The position numbers and the translations under genes were made by a program. 64,000 nt of DNA, from the NCBI RefSeq assembly GCF_000236785.1, contig NZ_AGUF01000087.1, positions 1 through 64,000 of the forward strand, read 5' to 3'. The notes below the pieces were generated by a model that had not been told where the DNA came from, made no database searches, and saw only the letters and a list, made by a program, of their open reading frames with translations. This document shows, piece after piece, positions 44,774-53,584 of this stretch; position 1 is the first letter of the stretch; each line of letters opens with the position of its first letter. The DNA comes from Achromobacter arsenitoxydans SY8. Lineage in GTDB: Bacteria; Pseudomonadota; Gammaproteobacteria; Burkholderiales; Burkholderiaceae_B.

Positions 44774-44805
44774 CGCAGTATATACGTCGCGTTCGATATA
44801 CTGCG
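44774..44805. promoter_or_regulatory. Inverted repeat with overlapping divergent promoters
   Basis: CGCAGTATAT (44774-44783) and ATATACTGCG (44796-44805) are exact complements 12 bases apart. Each arm holds a -10-like TATACT, one on each strand, and with a 17-base spacer each -35 (CGCAGT) falls in the opposite arm. Both arms of the polyamine cluster would thus use one symmetrical site, which could also bind a dimeric regulator. Confidence 0.6.
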
Positions 44806-44831
44806 AACGCATTTTTCGTGTCGGACACCTC

Positions 44832-46343
44832 ATGCGCGACCGCGTTCTCATTCTTTCGGTATTGATCGTCGCCTCCTGCGGGCTGGGCTACGAGCTCATC
44901 AGCAGCGCGCTGGCCAGCTATCTGCTGGGGGATTCGATACTGCAATTCTCGTCGGTCATCGGCTGCTACCTGTTCGCCATGGGCATCGGGTCGTGGTTGT
45001 CAAAATATGTAAAAGACGAAGACGTCCTGGACCGCTTCATCGACGTCGAACTGCTGGTTGCGCTGCTGGGCGGGGTATCCGCGGCTGTCCTGTTCCTGGT
45101 GTTTGCGTGGCTGGCCGCCCCGTTCCGCGCCGCCCTGTATGTGGGCGTGTTCGTCATCGGCCTGATGGTCGGCATGGAAATCCCGCTGGTGATGCGCGTG
45201 TTCAACCAGCGCAAGGCCGAGTTCCGCGAAATCGTCAGCCGCGTGCTGACCTTCGACTACCTGGGCGCGCTGGCGGTGTCGCTGGTGTTCCCGCTGCTGC
45301 TGGCGCCCAAGCTCGGCCTGCTGCGCACCAGCTTTCTGTTCGGCATCCTGAACGCCAGCGTGGCGCTGTGGACCACCTGGCTGTTCCGCGCCGAAGTGCG
45401 CCGCCCCGGTGAAAAGACCGTGCGGGCGGGCGTGGTGATCGGCCTGCTGGGCCTGGGCTTCATCTATTCCGGCAGCATGACGGCCTGGGCCGAGAAAGGC
45501 CTGTATGGCGACGACGTGATCCATGCCGAGACCACCCAGTACCAGCGCCTGGCCGTGACGCGCTGGCACGACGACCTGCGCCTGTACATCAACGGCAACC
45601 TGCAGTTCTCGTCGCGCGACGAGCACCGCTATCACGAGTCGCTGGTGCATCCCGGCCTGCTTGCCCTGCCCTGGGCGCGCAACGTGCTGGTGCTGGGCGG
45701 CGGCGACGGCCTGGCCGTGCGCGAGATCCTCAAGCACAAGCACGTGGAACACGTCACGCTGGTGGATCTGGACCCCGCCATGACCAACCTGTTCTCGCGT
45801 TCCGAGCCCCTGGTCAAGCTGAACGAAGGCTCGCTCAAGGACCCGCGCGTCACCGTCATCAACGACGACGCGGGCCGCTGGCTGGAAACGCATGCCGAGG
45901 TCTATGACTTCATTGTGGTGGACTTCCCCGATCCGTCCAACTTCGGCCTGGGCCGGCTGTATTCGGTGCCGGTGTATCACCTGATGGCGCGCCACCTGGC
46001 CGAAAACGGCTACATGGTCGTGCAGTCCACCTCGCCGTACTTTGCGCCGCGCTCCTTCTGGAGCGTGGACGCCACCCTGAAAGAGGCGGGCCTGAACACC
46101 TGGCCGTACCACGCCTACGTGCCGTCGTTCGGCGACTGGGGCTTCATCCTGGCCAGCAAGCGGCGCGACTACACGCCGCCCGACACGGTCACCGTGGCCA
46201 CCCGCTACCTGGACCCCGTCACCCTGCGCGAGCTGTTCCATTTCCCCGCCGACATGCCGGCGCTGGCCATGCCGCCGAACCGCCTGAACGAACAATCGCT
46301 CGTGCGCTACTTCGACGAGGACTGGCGCAAGGTCATCCGCTGA
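44832..46343 (+). CDS. Membrane-embedded spermidine synthase-like aminopropyltransferase
   Basis: 503 residues. The first 215 form about seven helices (for example FSSVIGCYLFAMGIGSWLSK and YVGVFVIGLMVGMEIPLVMR); the rest is a spermidine-synthase fold: ETTQYQRLAV, LYINGNLQFSSRDEHRYHES, the decarboxylated-SAM site VLGGGDGLAVREIL (289-293), VDLDP (311-315) and the catalytic-loop motif VVDFPDP (363-367; usual form D-S/T-D/P). With SpeD opposite it would transfer aminopropyl groups at the membrane. The acceptor is unknown. The next gene starts on the last base of its TGA. Confidence 0.93.
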   Translation: MRDRVLILSVLIVASCGLGYELISSALASYLLGDSILQFSSVIGCYLFAMGIGSWLSKYVKDEDVLDRFIDVELLVALLGGVSAAVLFLVFAWLAAPFRAALYVGVFVIGLMVGMEIPLVMRVFNQRKAEFREIVSRVLTFDYLGALAVSLVFPLLLAPKLGLLRTSFLFGILNASVALWTTWLFRAEVRRPGEKTVRAGVVIGLLGLGFIYSGSMTAWAEKGLYGDDVIHAETTQYQRLAVTRWHDDLRLYINGNLQFSSRDEHRYHESLVHPGLLALPWARNVLVLGGGDGLAVREILKHKHVEHVTLVDLDPAMTNLFSRSEPLVKLNEGSLKDPRVTVINDDAGRWLETHAEVYDFIVVDFPDPSNFGLGRLYSVPVYHLMARHLAENGYMVVQSTSPYFAPRSFWSVDATLKEAGLNTWPYHAYVPSFGDWGFILASKRRDYTPPDTVTVATRYLDPVTLRELFHFPADMPALAMPPNRLNEQSLVRYFDEDWRKVIR

Positions 46344-47989
46344 TGCGGCGCCGCAGTTTCCTGCTGGGCGCGGGCACGGCGGCAGTGGCGGGCGCCGCGG
46401 GCTATTACCGGTCGCGCATCGTCGAGACCACGCCGGACGTCCGCTACCCGGGCATGCAGGCGGGCCACGCGCTGCGCGACGGCGCCGCCCTGCCGCAACC
46501 GTCGGCCACCCGCCAGCACCAGGTGGCGATCCTGGGCGCCGGCGTCGCCGGCCTGTCCTGCGCCTGGAAGCTGGCGCGCGAAGGGTTCACGGATTTCGTC
46601 GTCGTGCAGGGCCCGGAATTCGCCGGCAACGCAGCGTCGGGGCAGCGCGACGGCCTGGACTATCCGCTGGGCGCGCACTATCTGCCCCTGCCGTCGCTGG
46701 CGTCCGCGCACGTGCGCGACATGCTGGCGGAGTTCGGCATCATCGAGCGCGGCGCGGGCGATGCCAGACCCTACTACGACGAGACCGTGCTGGTGCATTC
46801 TCCGCAGGAGCGGCTGCTGCGCAACGGACAGTGGGAAGAAGGCCTGCTGCCCATGACGGGCGTGTCCGACGCGGACGCCGCGCAGCACCGGAAATTCCTG
46901 GCGCGGATCGAGACCCTGCGCACCCAGGTTGGCGCCGACGGCCGCAAGCTGTTCTGCATCCCGATCGCGCTGTCGTCGCAGGACCCCGCCTGGCGCGCGC
47001 TGGACGCGATCACGTTCAAGCAATGGCTGGAACGCGAAGGGTACACGTCCGCCGCGCTGCACTGGTACCTGAACTACTGCTGCCGCGACGACTACGGCGC
47101 GGAGTACGACGTGGTGTCGGCATGGGCCGGCCTGCATTACTTCGCCAGCCGCGATGGCCACGCGGCGAACGCCGGCGAAGGCGCGGTGCTGACCTGGCCC
47201 GGCGGCCTGGCGGTGCTGGCGCAGCGCATGCGGGAATCCATCACGCGCAGGCTGGGCCACGCCGGCTGGCTGCTGCCCGGCGCCGCGGCCAGGCTGCGGG
47301 AGGCGCCGGCCGGTCCGCAGGTCACGTGCCTGCAGTCCGGACCGGATGGCGCCGCCAGCGCCTATGTCCTGCAGACCCGCCGCACGGTCTGCGCCATGCC
47401 GCTGTTCGTGGCGCAGCGCATCCTGCCCGACATCCGCGCGTATGGGTACGACCCGCATACGCACGCGTCCGCGCATGCGCCGTGGATGGTGTCGAACTTC
47501 GTCCTGGACGGCTACCCGGCCGAGGCGCCCGGCGAACCCCTGTCCTGGGACAACGTCGTCTACCAGGGCCAGGCCCTGGGCTACGTCGTCTCCACGCACC
47601 AGCTCCTGCGCGTGGCGCGCTCGCCGCGCAGCGTCTTCACGGCCTACCACGCGCTCAGCCGCCAGACGCCCCAGGCTGCGCGCGAATGGCTCACCCGGGC
47701 CAGCCCGCAGGACTTGCGCGACGCCGCCGCAGCTGACCTGGTCGCGGCCTACGGCAAGGAATTCTGGCGGCATGCACGCCAGCTGGAGATCACGGTGCGC
47801 GGCCATGCCATGGCCTCGCCGCTGTGCGGCTACCTGTCCAACCCGGGCCTGGCCGCGCTGCGCGCGGTGGACGGTCCCGTGCTGTTTGCGCACGCCGACC
47901 TGTCGGGCTATTCGGTGTTCGAGGAAGCCGCGTGGTGGGGCGTGACGGCGGCCGAGCGGATCCTGGGGCGCCAGCCCGCGCACGGCTGA
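46343..47989 (+). CDS. Tat-exported FAD-dependent amine oxidase-like protein
   Basis: 548 residues. It begins RRRSFLLGAGTAAVAGAAGY, a twin-arginine export signal, so it should act outside the cytoplasm. An FAD dinucleotide fold follows (VAILGAGVAGLSCAWKLARE near 55). The C-terminus closes with a second FAD stretch, VLFAHADLSGYSVFEEAAWW, of the amine-oxidase/protoporphyrinogen-oxidase group. Coupled by TGATG to the membrane aminopropyltransferase gene, it may oxidise the polyamine product. Substrate not established. Confidence 0.85.
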   Translation: MRRRSFLLGAGTAAVAGAAGYYRSRIVETTPDVRYPGMQAGHALRDGAALPQPSATRQHQVAILGAGVAGLSCAWKLAREGFTDFVVVQGPEFAGNAASGQRDGLDYPLGAHYLPLPSLASAHVRDMLAEFGIIERGAGDARPYYDETVLVHSPQERLLRNGQWEEGLLPMTGVSDADAAQHRKFLARIETLRTQVGADGRKLFCIPIALSSQDPAWRALDAITFKQWLEREGYTSAALHWYLNYCCRDDYGAEYDVVSAWAGLHYFASRDGHAANAGEGAVLTWPGGLAVLAQRMRESITRRLGHAGWLLPGAAARLREAPAGPQVTCLQSGPDGAASAYVLQTRRTVCAMPLFVAQRILPDIRAYGYDPHTHASAHAPWMVSNFVLDGYPAEAPGEPLSWDNVVYQGQALGYVVSTHQLLRVARSPRSVFTAYHALSRQTPQAAREWLTRASPQDLRDAAAADLVAAYGKEFWRHARQLEITVRGHAMASPLCGYLSNPGLAALRAVDGPVLFAHADLSGYSVFEEAAWWGVTAAERILGRQPAHG

Positions 47990-48160
47990 GCCTGGCCCGC
48001 GCCCAAGTCCATAGTCCGACCGCCCATCAGCCGGCGGCTGCAATACAATCCGTCGTCCCCCGGCCCGCGGCCGCGCGGGGCGCGGCGATCCGCTACGGCC
48101 TGGTCAGCAATGGCCTGCCGCCAGGCGGTTCTTCCAGACCGGATACAGCGAAAAAAAGAT

Positions 48161-49411
48161 ATGGGAAAACAGGTCATTGTGCTGGGCGCGGGCATGGTCG
48201 GCGTCTGCTGCGCGCTGGAATTGCAGCGCCGGGGCATGTCGGTCCAGCTTGTCGACCGGCGGGAACCGGGCATGGAAACCTCGATGGGCAATGCCGGCGT
48301 CCTGGCCCGCAGTTCGCTGATGCCCTTCAACCATCCCGGCCTGTGGAGCCAACTGCCCCGCCTGCTGAAGAACGACACCGTCCAGTTCCGGTATCGCTGG
48401 CAGTACCTTGCGCGCAACCTGGGCTGGGCGGCGCGCTTCCTGCTGAGCGCGCGGCCAGCCGTGTTCCAGGAGACCGCTGAGGCGCTGGACGGCCTGATCC
48501 GGCTGTCCGCGCCCGAGCACCTGCGGCTGATGGACGCCAGCGGCGCGCGGCGCCGGCTGCGCGATACCGGCTGGATCTTCCTGTACCGCACGCAAGCCGC
48601 CTGGGATTCGGGCGCGCTGGCGCGGCGCGCCTTTGCGCAGTACGAAGTTCCCACCCAGGAACTGAGCCCCGCCGAACTCGCGGCCCTGGAACCCGCACTG
48701 TCGCCGATCTTCCATCGCGCGCTCTGGATCCAGGGTTCGTATTCGGTCGATGACCCGCACGAAGTCGTGGCCGCCTATGCCGAGCTCTTTCGCCGCCAGG
48801 GCGGCGAGTTCCGGCGCCTTACGGCCGGCAGCATCCGCCGCGATGGCCAGGGCTGGACAGTGCAGGGTTTGGAAGGATCCGGATCGCTGACGGCGGACCG
48901 GCTGGTGGTCGCCCTGGGCCCCTGGTCGAAAGACATCCTGAAGTCGGTTGGCATCAGCCTGCCGATGGCGTTCGAACGCGGCTACCACATGCATTACAGC
49001 GGTCGGGATGGCGCCAGTGTCACCCGCCCCGTGTATGACACCGGCGGCGGCTATGTGCTGTCGCCCATGGCGCGCGGGCTGCGCCTGTCCACGGGCGTAG
49101 AACTGGACGCCTGCGATGCGCCCGCGCGAACGGACCAGCTGGACCTGGCGGAGGCCCGCGCACGCGAGGCCTTCCCCCTGGACAAGCGGCTGGACCCGGC
49201 CGCCTGGCTGGGCCGCCGCCCCACCCTGCCGGACAGCCGGCCGATGATCGGCGAAGCGCCCCGCCATCCCGGTTTGTGGCTGGCCCTGGGGCACCAGCAC
49301 ATCGGGTTCAGCACGGGGCCGGGCACGGCGAAGATACTGGGAGAGCTGATGGCCGACGGCGGCGGCGCGGCTTCACGCCATTATGCGTTCCGGCCCGGGC
49401 GCTTCATCTAG
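48161..49411 (+). CDS. FAD-dependent amino-acid oxidase, DadA family
   Basis: 416 residues from MGKQVIVLGAGMVGVCCALE, which is the FAD Rossmann motif. GNAGVLARSSLMPFNHPGLW and the C-terminal RRPTLPDSRPMIGEAPRHPG, LWLALGHQHIGFSTGPGTAK are typical of D-amino-acid dehydrogenase small subunits. It would deaminate an amino acid and feed electrons to the respiratory chain; substrate not readable. It is convergent with the ABC transporter genes; the hairpin GGGCGAA-GGGA-TTCGCCC spans its stop (49411-49428). Confidence 0.9.
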   Translation: MGKQVIVLGAGMVGVCCALELQRRGMSVQLVDRREPGMETSMGNAGVLARSSLMPFNHPGLWSQLPRLLKNDTVQFRYRWQYLARNLGWAARFLLSARPAVFQETAEALDGLIRLSAPEHLRLMDASGARRRLRDTGWIFLYRTQAAWDSGALARRAFAQYEVPTQELSPAELAALEPALSPIFHRALWIQGSYSVDDPHEVVAAYAELFRRQGGEFRRLTAGSIRRDGQGWTVQGLEGSGSLTADRLVVALGPWSKDILKSVGISLPMAFERGYHMHYSGRDGASVTRPVYDTGGGYVLSPMARGLRLSTGVELDACDAPARTDQLDLAEARAREAFPLDKRLDPAAWLGRRPTLPDSRPMIGEAPRHPGLWLALGHQHIGFSTGPGTAKILGELMADGGGAASRHYAFRPGRFI

Positions 49412-49437
49412 GGCGAAGGGATTCGCCCCGCACTCCT

Positions 49438-50232
49438 CTACCCCAGCAGCAGCGCGTCGTCCGACAGTTTCTCGCCGCGCACGCGCTCGAACATCGCAAG
49501 CAGGTCCGGCACGTCCATGCCGCGGCGCTCGTCGCCCGACACGTCCAGCACGACCTGGCCCTGGTGCAGCATCACGGTGCGGTCGCCGACGTCGAGCGCC
49601 TGGCGCATGCTGTGCGTGACCATCATCGTGGTGAGCTGGTTTTCGGCCACGATGCGGGCCGTCAGCTGCAGCACAAAGTCGGCCGTGCGCGGATCGAGCG
49701 CGGCGGTGTGCTCGTCCAGCAGCAGGATGCGCGACGGCTGCAGCGCCGCCATCAGCAGGCTGACGGCCTGGCGCTGGCCGCCGGACAACAGGCCGATGCG
49801 GTCCGAAAGCCGGCTTTCCAGCCCGAGGCCCAGGGTGGCCAGGCGCTCGCGGAAACCGTCTTTCATGGAGGCCTTGACCGCCCGGCTGAAGCCGCGGCGA
49901 GCGCCGCGCATCTGCGCCAGCGCCATGTTCTCTTCGATGGTCAGGTCTTCGCAGGTGCCCGCCATGGGGTCCTGGAACACCCGGGCCACGCGCCCGGCGC
50001 GCGCCCAGACCGGCTGGCGGGTGACGTCCACGCCGTTGATGTCGATGCGGCCCGAGTCGACCGGCAGGTCGCCCGAGACGGCGTTCAGGAACGTGGACTT
50101 GCCCGCGCCGTTAGAGCCGATCACGGTCACGAACTGGCCCGACGGGATCTCCAGCGACAGCCCGCGCAGGGCGCGGGTTTCAATGGGCGTGCCCGCGTTG
50201 AAGGTGATTTTCAGGTCTTTTGCGGACAACAT
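49438..50232 (-). CDS. ABC importer ATP-binding protein
   Basis: 264 residues. Walker A is GSNGAGKST, signature LLSGGQRQAV, Walker B ILLLDEHTAALD, H-loop MVTHSMRQALD. Glu-His-Thr in the D-loop region replaces the common E-P-T. It pairs with the permease one base upstream and the binding protein at 51381. The set resembles TrpXYZ-type importers, so aromatic amino acids are one possible cargo; unproven here. Confidence 0.92.
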   Translation of the reverse strand: MLSAKDLKITFNAGTPIETRALRGLSLEIPSGQFVTVIGSNGAGKSTFLNAVSGDLPVDSGRIDINGVDVTRQPVWARAGRVARVFQDPMAGTCEDLTIEENMALAQMRGARRGFSRAVKASMKDGFRERLATLGLGLESRLSDRIGLLSGGQRQAVSLLMAALQPSRILLLDEHTAALDPRTADFVLQLTARIVAENQLTTMMVTHSMRQALDVGDRTVMLHQGQVVLDVSGDERRGMDVPDLLAMFERVRGEKLSDDALLLG

Positions 50233-50233
50233 A

Positions 50234-51124
50234 TCAGCGCCCCTTCTTGCCGACCAGGCGGCGCTTGAGCATGGGGATGACCAGGGCGATCGTGACCAGC
50301 ACCGCGGTGACGAGGTTCAGGTCTTGCGCCTTCAGGCCGATGAAATCGCTATTGAGGGCCAATGCGATGAAGAAACGGTAGACGATGGCGCCGATGATGA
50401 CGGCCAGCGTGGCCAGCACCAGCTTGCGCGACGGCAGGATGCTTTCGCCGACAATCACGGCCGCCAGGCCGATCACGATGGTGCCAATGCCCATCGAGAT
50501 GTCCGAGCCGCCCTGCGTCTGCGCGAACAGCGCGCCCGCCAGCGCGACCAGCGCGTTCGACAGCGCCATGCCGCCGAGGATCATGCGGCCGGTGTTGACG
50601 CCCTGGGCGCGCGCCATGCGGCCGTTGGAACCGGTGGCGCGCACGGCCAGGCCGGTCTGGGTGGCGAAGAACCAGTCCAGCGCCAGCTTGCACAGGACGA
50701 CGATGACGATCAGGATCAGCGGCCGGGCGACGTAGTCGGAAATCCATTCCGGCTGCAGGATCGTAAAGACGGTGGGTTCGGTGATCAGCGGCACGTTGGG
50801 CTTGCCCATGATGCGCAGGTTGATCGAATACAGGGCGATCATCATCAGGATGCTCGCCAGGAGATCCATGATCTTGAGCTTGACGTTCAGCCAGCCGGTC
50901 ACCAGCCCCGCGGCGGCGCCGGCGACGGTGGCGATCAGGGTCGCGGAAAACGGATCGGTGCCCGACGCGATCAGCGTCGCACAGACCGCGCCGCCCAGCG
51001 GAAAGCTGCCGTCAACGGTCAGGTCGGGGAAGCGCAGCAGACGGAAGGAAATGAACACGCCCAGGGCCACCAGGCTGAAGATCAGCCCGATCTCCAACGC
51101 GCCCAACAACGAAAACAATGACAT
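50234..51124 (-). CDS. ABC importer permease
   Basis: 296 residues, eight to nine helices; the N-terminal LLGALEIGLIFSLVALGVFI and RLLRFPDLTVDGSFPLGGAV are typical of the branched-chain/Trp-type permease family (LivH-like). ATGSNGRMARAQGVNTGRMI marks the cytoplasmic loop contacting the ATPase. A terminator-like hairpin separates it from the binding-protein gene, so its expression may depend on read-through. Confidence 0.92.
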   Translation of the reverse strand: MSLFSLLGALEIGLIFSLVALGVFISFRLLRFPDLTVDGSFPLGGAVCATLIASGTDPFSATLIATVAGAAAGLVTGWLNVKLKIMDLLASILMMIALYSINLRIMGKPNVPLITEPTVFTILQPEWISDYVARPLILIVIVVLCKLALDWFFATQTGLAVRATGSNGRMARAQGVNTGRMILGGMALSNALVALAGALFAQTQGGSDISMGIGTIVIGLAAVIVGESILPSRKLVLATLAVIIGAIVYRFFIALALNSDFIGLKAQDLNLVTAVLVTIALVIPMLKRRLVGKKGR

Positions 51125-51330
51125 GGGTCAGATCCAATCAGGTAAAGAAACGAGCATATTAAAGAAGTGAAACGCGCAATTTCTTGCGTTCAAGGGTCAG
51201 TTTTACCCGAGCTTTCGCAATAAACGTTTCCCGAGCCGCGATTTTCCCTTGATTTCTGCCAAAGCGCAGCCGCGCGGGCAGGCGCCCGCGACAGGCGCGG
51301 GACGCGGCGCACCGGGAAAAAAACTCAAGA

Positions 51331-51364
51331 AAAACCCCGCTCATGCCGCAAGGGCAAGGCGGGG
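51331..51364 (-). terminator. Terminator/attenuator between binding protein and permease genes
   Basis: On the minus strand the arms CCCCGC and GCGGGG enclose an 18-base loop that can itself pair (GCCC/TTGCGGC part), followed by TTTTTCTTGAGTTTTTTT. It lies 17 bases after the binding-protein stop. Partial termination here would make the binding protein in excess over permease and ATPase. Confidence 0.75.
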
Positions 51365-51380
51365 CCGATGGCGGTCGGTA

Positions 51381-52352
51381 TTATTTCACGACCACCGCAG
51401 CGGACTTGATGAGCGCGTCGGACAGCGTGACGCCCTGCTTGGCGGCGGCGCCCGGGTTCACGTAGAGCTCGAGCTTCGAGCTGGTTTCCGACGGGATGGC
51501 GCCGGGCTTTTCGCCCTTCAGGATGCGCACGACGACCTTGCCCGTCTGCACGCCGAGGTCGCGGTAGTTGATGCCCAGGGCGGCGATACCGCCGCGCTTG
51601 ACGCTATCGGTGTCCGATGCGATCAGGGGGATCTTGGCGTCGTTGCCGACCTTGACCAGCGATTCGTACGCCGACACGACGTTGTTGTCGGTGTTGGTGT
51701 AGATGACGTCGACCTTGCCGATCAGACTGCGCGCGGCCGAGGCCACGTCCACCGAGCGCGGGGCGGCCGCCTCGACCAGGCTCATGCCGGACTTGGGCAG
51801 GATTTCCTGGAGTTTCTTGACGACCACGACCGAGTTCGCCTCGCCCGGGTTGTAGACGATGCCCACGCGCTTCGCGTTGGGCACGATCTTCTTGATCAGT
51901 TCGACCTGCTTGTCCAGCGCCAGCAGGTCCGACACGCCGGTCACGTTGGTGCCCGACGCGTCCATGCTGGGCACGAGCTGGGCGGCGGCCGGGTCGGTCA
52001 CGGCGGAATACACCACCGGCACGTCCTTGGTGGCCGCAACGACGGCCTGGGCCGACGGCGTGGCGATCGCGACGATGACGTCGGGACGGTCGCCAACGAA
52101 CTTGCGCGCGATCTGGGCGGCGGTGCCGTTGTTGCCCTGGGCGCTTTGGTACTGCCACTTCAGGTTCTTGCCCGGCTCGTAGCCGGCTTGCTTGAGGGCG
52201 TCCTGCACACCGTCGCGCACGGCGTCCAGCGCCGGGTGCTCAACGATGGCGGTGACCGCCACGGACTTCTGCTGCGCGGCGGCCGGCGCGGCGATAGCCA
52301 TTGCCAGCGCCATGGCGCCAACCGTCAGAAAATGTTTTTTTCCGATCAGCAT
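51381..52352 (-). CDS. ABC importer substrate-binding protein (TrpX-like)
   Basis: 323 residues with a signal peptide (FLTVGAMALAMAIAAPAAAQ). The mature part has two alpha/beta lobes: VAVTAIVEHPALDAVRDGVQ, VVYSAVTDPAAAQLVPSMDA, ITGVSD-like VTGVSDLLALDKQVELIKKI, VGIVYNPGEANS, DVIYTNTDNNVVSAYESLVK. This is the ABC_sub_bind family, which includes TrpX of tryptophan importers. AAGGAG lies before the ATG. Confidence 0.93.
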   Translation of the reverse strand: MLIGKKHFLTVGAMALAMAIAAPAAAQQKSVAVTAIVEHPALDAVRDGVQDALKQAGYEPGKNLKWQYQSAQGNNGTAAQIARKFVGDRPDVIVAIATPSAQAVVAATKDVPVVYSAVTDPAAAQLVPSMDASGTNVTGVSDLLALDKQVELIKKIVPNAKRVGIVYNPGEANSVVVVKKLQEILPKSGMSLVEAAAPRSVDVASAARSLIGKVDVIYTNTDNNVVSAYESLVKVGNDAKIPLIASDTDSVKRGGIAALGINYRDLGVQTGKVVVRILKGEKPGAIPSETSSKLELYVNPGAAAKQGVTLSDALIKSAAVVVK

Positions 52353-52505
52353 ATGTAAGCTCCTTGAACCCTTGGTATTGCTTGTTGAATGTGCCGGTGG
52401 ATTTACGGCCGCGCCGCGGACTTGCCGTCCGTTCAGGCTGCCATAAAGCCGTATAGTCTAACTTGCCGCCTCCCGATTGGAGTTGGGGGGAATCCCTGTA
52501 ATGGT

Positions 52506-52525
52506 GCATGCGTACGCACGCATGC
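52506..52525. promoter_or_regulatory. Palindrome upstream of the aldo/keto reductase gene
   Basis: GCATGCGTACGCACGCATGC has 8-bp perfect arms around ACGC. It lies about 100 bases before the reductase start and 155 bases before the divergent binding-protein gene. Possible operator for either; matches no site I know. Confidence 0.45.
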
Positions 52526-52623
52526 CCAACACCAGGGCAGGCAGCGTGAATATACCGAAACGCGCCGGGCAAACGCCGTTCATCCCGTTCCGCACGCCCG
52601 TCCGCAGCATCCCGAGGCCAGAC

Positions 52624-53580
52624 ATGATCAAACGCGCACTGGGCCGTTCCGGCCTGCAGATCCCCCCGCTCACCTTCGGCGGCAACGTCTTCGGCTGGAC
52701 CGTCGACCAAGCCGGCACCTTTTCCCTGCTGGACGCCCTGGTCGACGCCGGTCTGAACTTCATCGACACCGCCGACATGTATTCCCGCTGGGTCCCCGGC
52801 AACCAGGGCGGAGAATCCGAAACGCTGATCGGGAAATGGCTCAAGCAGTCGGGCAAGCGCGACCGCGTGCTCATCGCGACCAAGGTGGGCATGGAAATGG
52901 GCCCGGGCGAAAAGGGATTGGCGCCCGCCTACATCCGCCGCTCGCTGGAAGCGTCGCTGGCCCGCCTGCAGACCGACCATGTGGACCTGTACCAGTCGCA
53001 CCAGGACGACCCGGACACGCCGCTGACCGACACCCTGGGGGAGTACGCCAAACTTATCGAAGCGGGCAAAGTGCGCGCGATCGGCGCGTCCAACTACACC
53101 GCCGTGCGCCTGTCCGAAGCGCTGATTACCAGCGAACGCCACAGCCTGCCGCGCTACGAGAGCATCCAGCCCGAGTACAACCTGTACACGCGCGAACCCT
53201 TCGAATCCGGACTGCAAAGCCTGGTCAAGACCCAGCAGATGGGCACGATCAACTACTACGCCTTGGCCAGCGGCTTTCTCAGCGGCAAGTACCGGGGGCC
53301 CGGCGACGCCGGCAAGAGCGCGCGCGGCAAGAAGATCGTGGACACCTACCTGAACGACCGCGGCTACCGCATCCTGAAAGCGCTGGACGAGGTGTCCGAG
53401 GACGCCGGCTGCACGCCCGCCCAGGCCGCGCTGGCCTGGCAGATCGCGCAACCGGGCATCACCTCGCCCATCGTCAGCGCCACCTCGCTGGCCCAGCTGG
53501 ACGAACTGGTCAAGGCGGCCAGCCTGACGCTGACGCACGACCAGCTGGCCAAGCTCAGCCTGGCCAGCGAGTGGCGCTGA
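52624..53580 (+). CDS. Aldo/keto reductase
   Basis: 318 residues from MIKRALGRSGLQIPPLTFGG; the upstream open frame is discarded because this start matches the family. TIM-barrel signatures: FIDTADMYSRWVPGNQGGES (catalytic Asp and Tyr), VLIATKVGM (Lys), DLYQSHQDDPDTPL (His), GASNYTAVRL. NADPH-dependent carbonyl reduction is expected; the substrate is unknown. Convergent with the Bug gene, only four bases between stops. Confidence 0.94.
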   Translation: MIKRALGRSGLQIPPLTFGGNVFGWTVDQAGTFSLLDALVDAGLNFIDTADMYSRWVPGNQGGESETLIGKWLKQSGKRDRVLIATKVGMEMGPGEKGLAPAYIRRSLEASLARLQTDHVDLYQSHQDDPDTPLTDTLGEYAKLIEAGKVRAIGASNYTAVRLSEALITSERHSLPRYESIQPEYNLYTREPFESGLQSLVKTQQMGTINYYALASGFLSGKYRGPGDAGKSARGKKIVDTYLNDRGYRILKALDEVSEDAGCTPAQAALAWQIAQPGITSPIVSATSLAQLDELVKAASLTLTHDQLAKLSLASEWR

Positions 53581-53584
53581 CGCC

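Noticed and set aside
43292-44851. Longer form of the SPFH gene
   Set aside because: The extra codons run through the DUF350 gene in another frame; the strong AGGAGGA site fixes the start at 44320.
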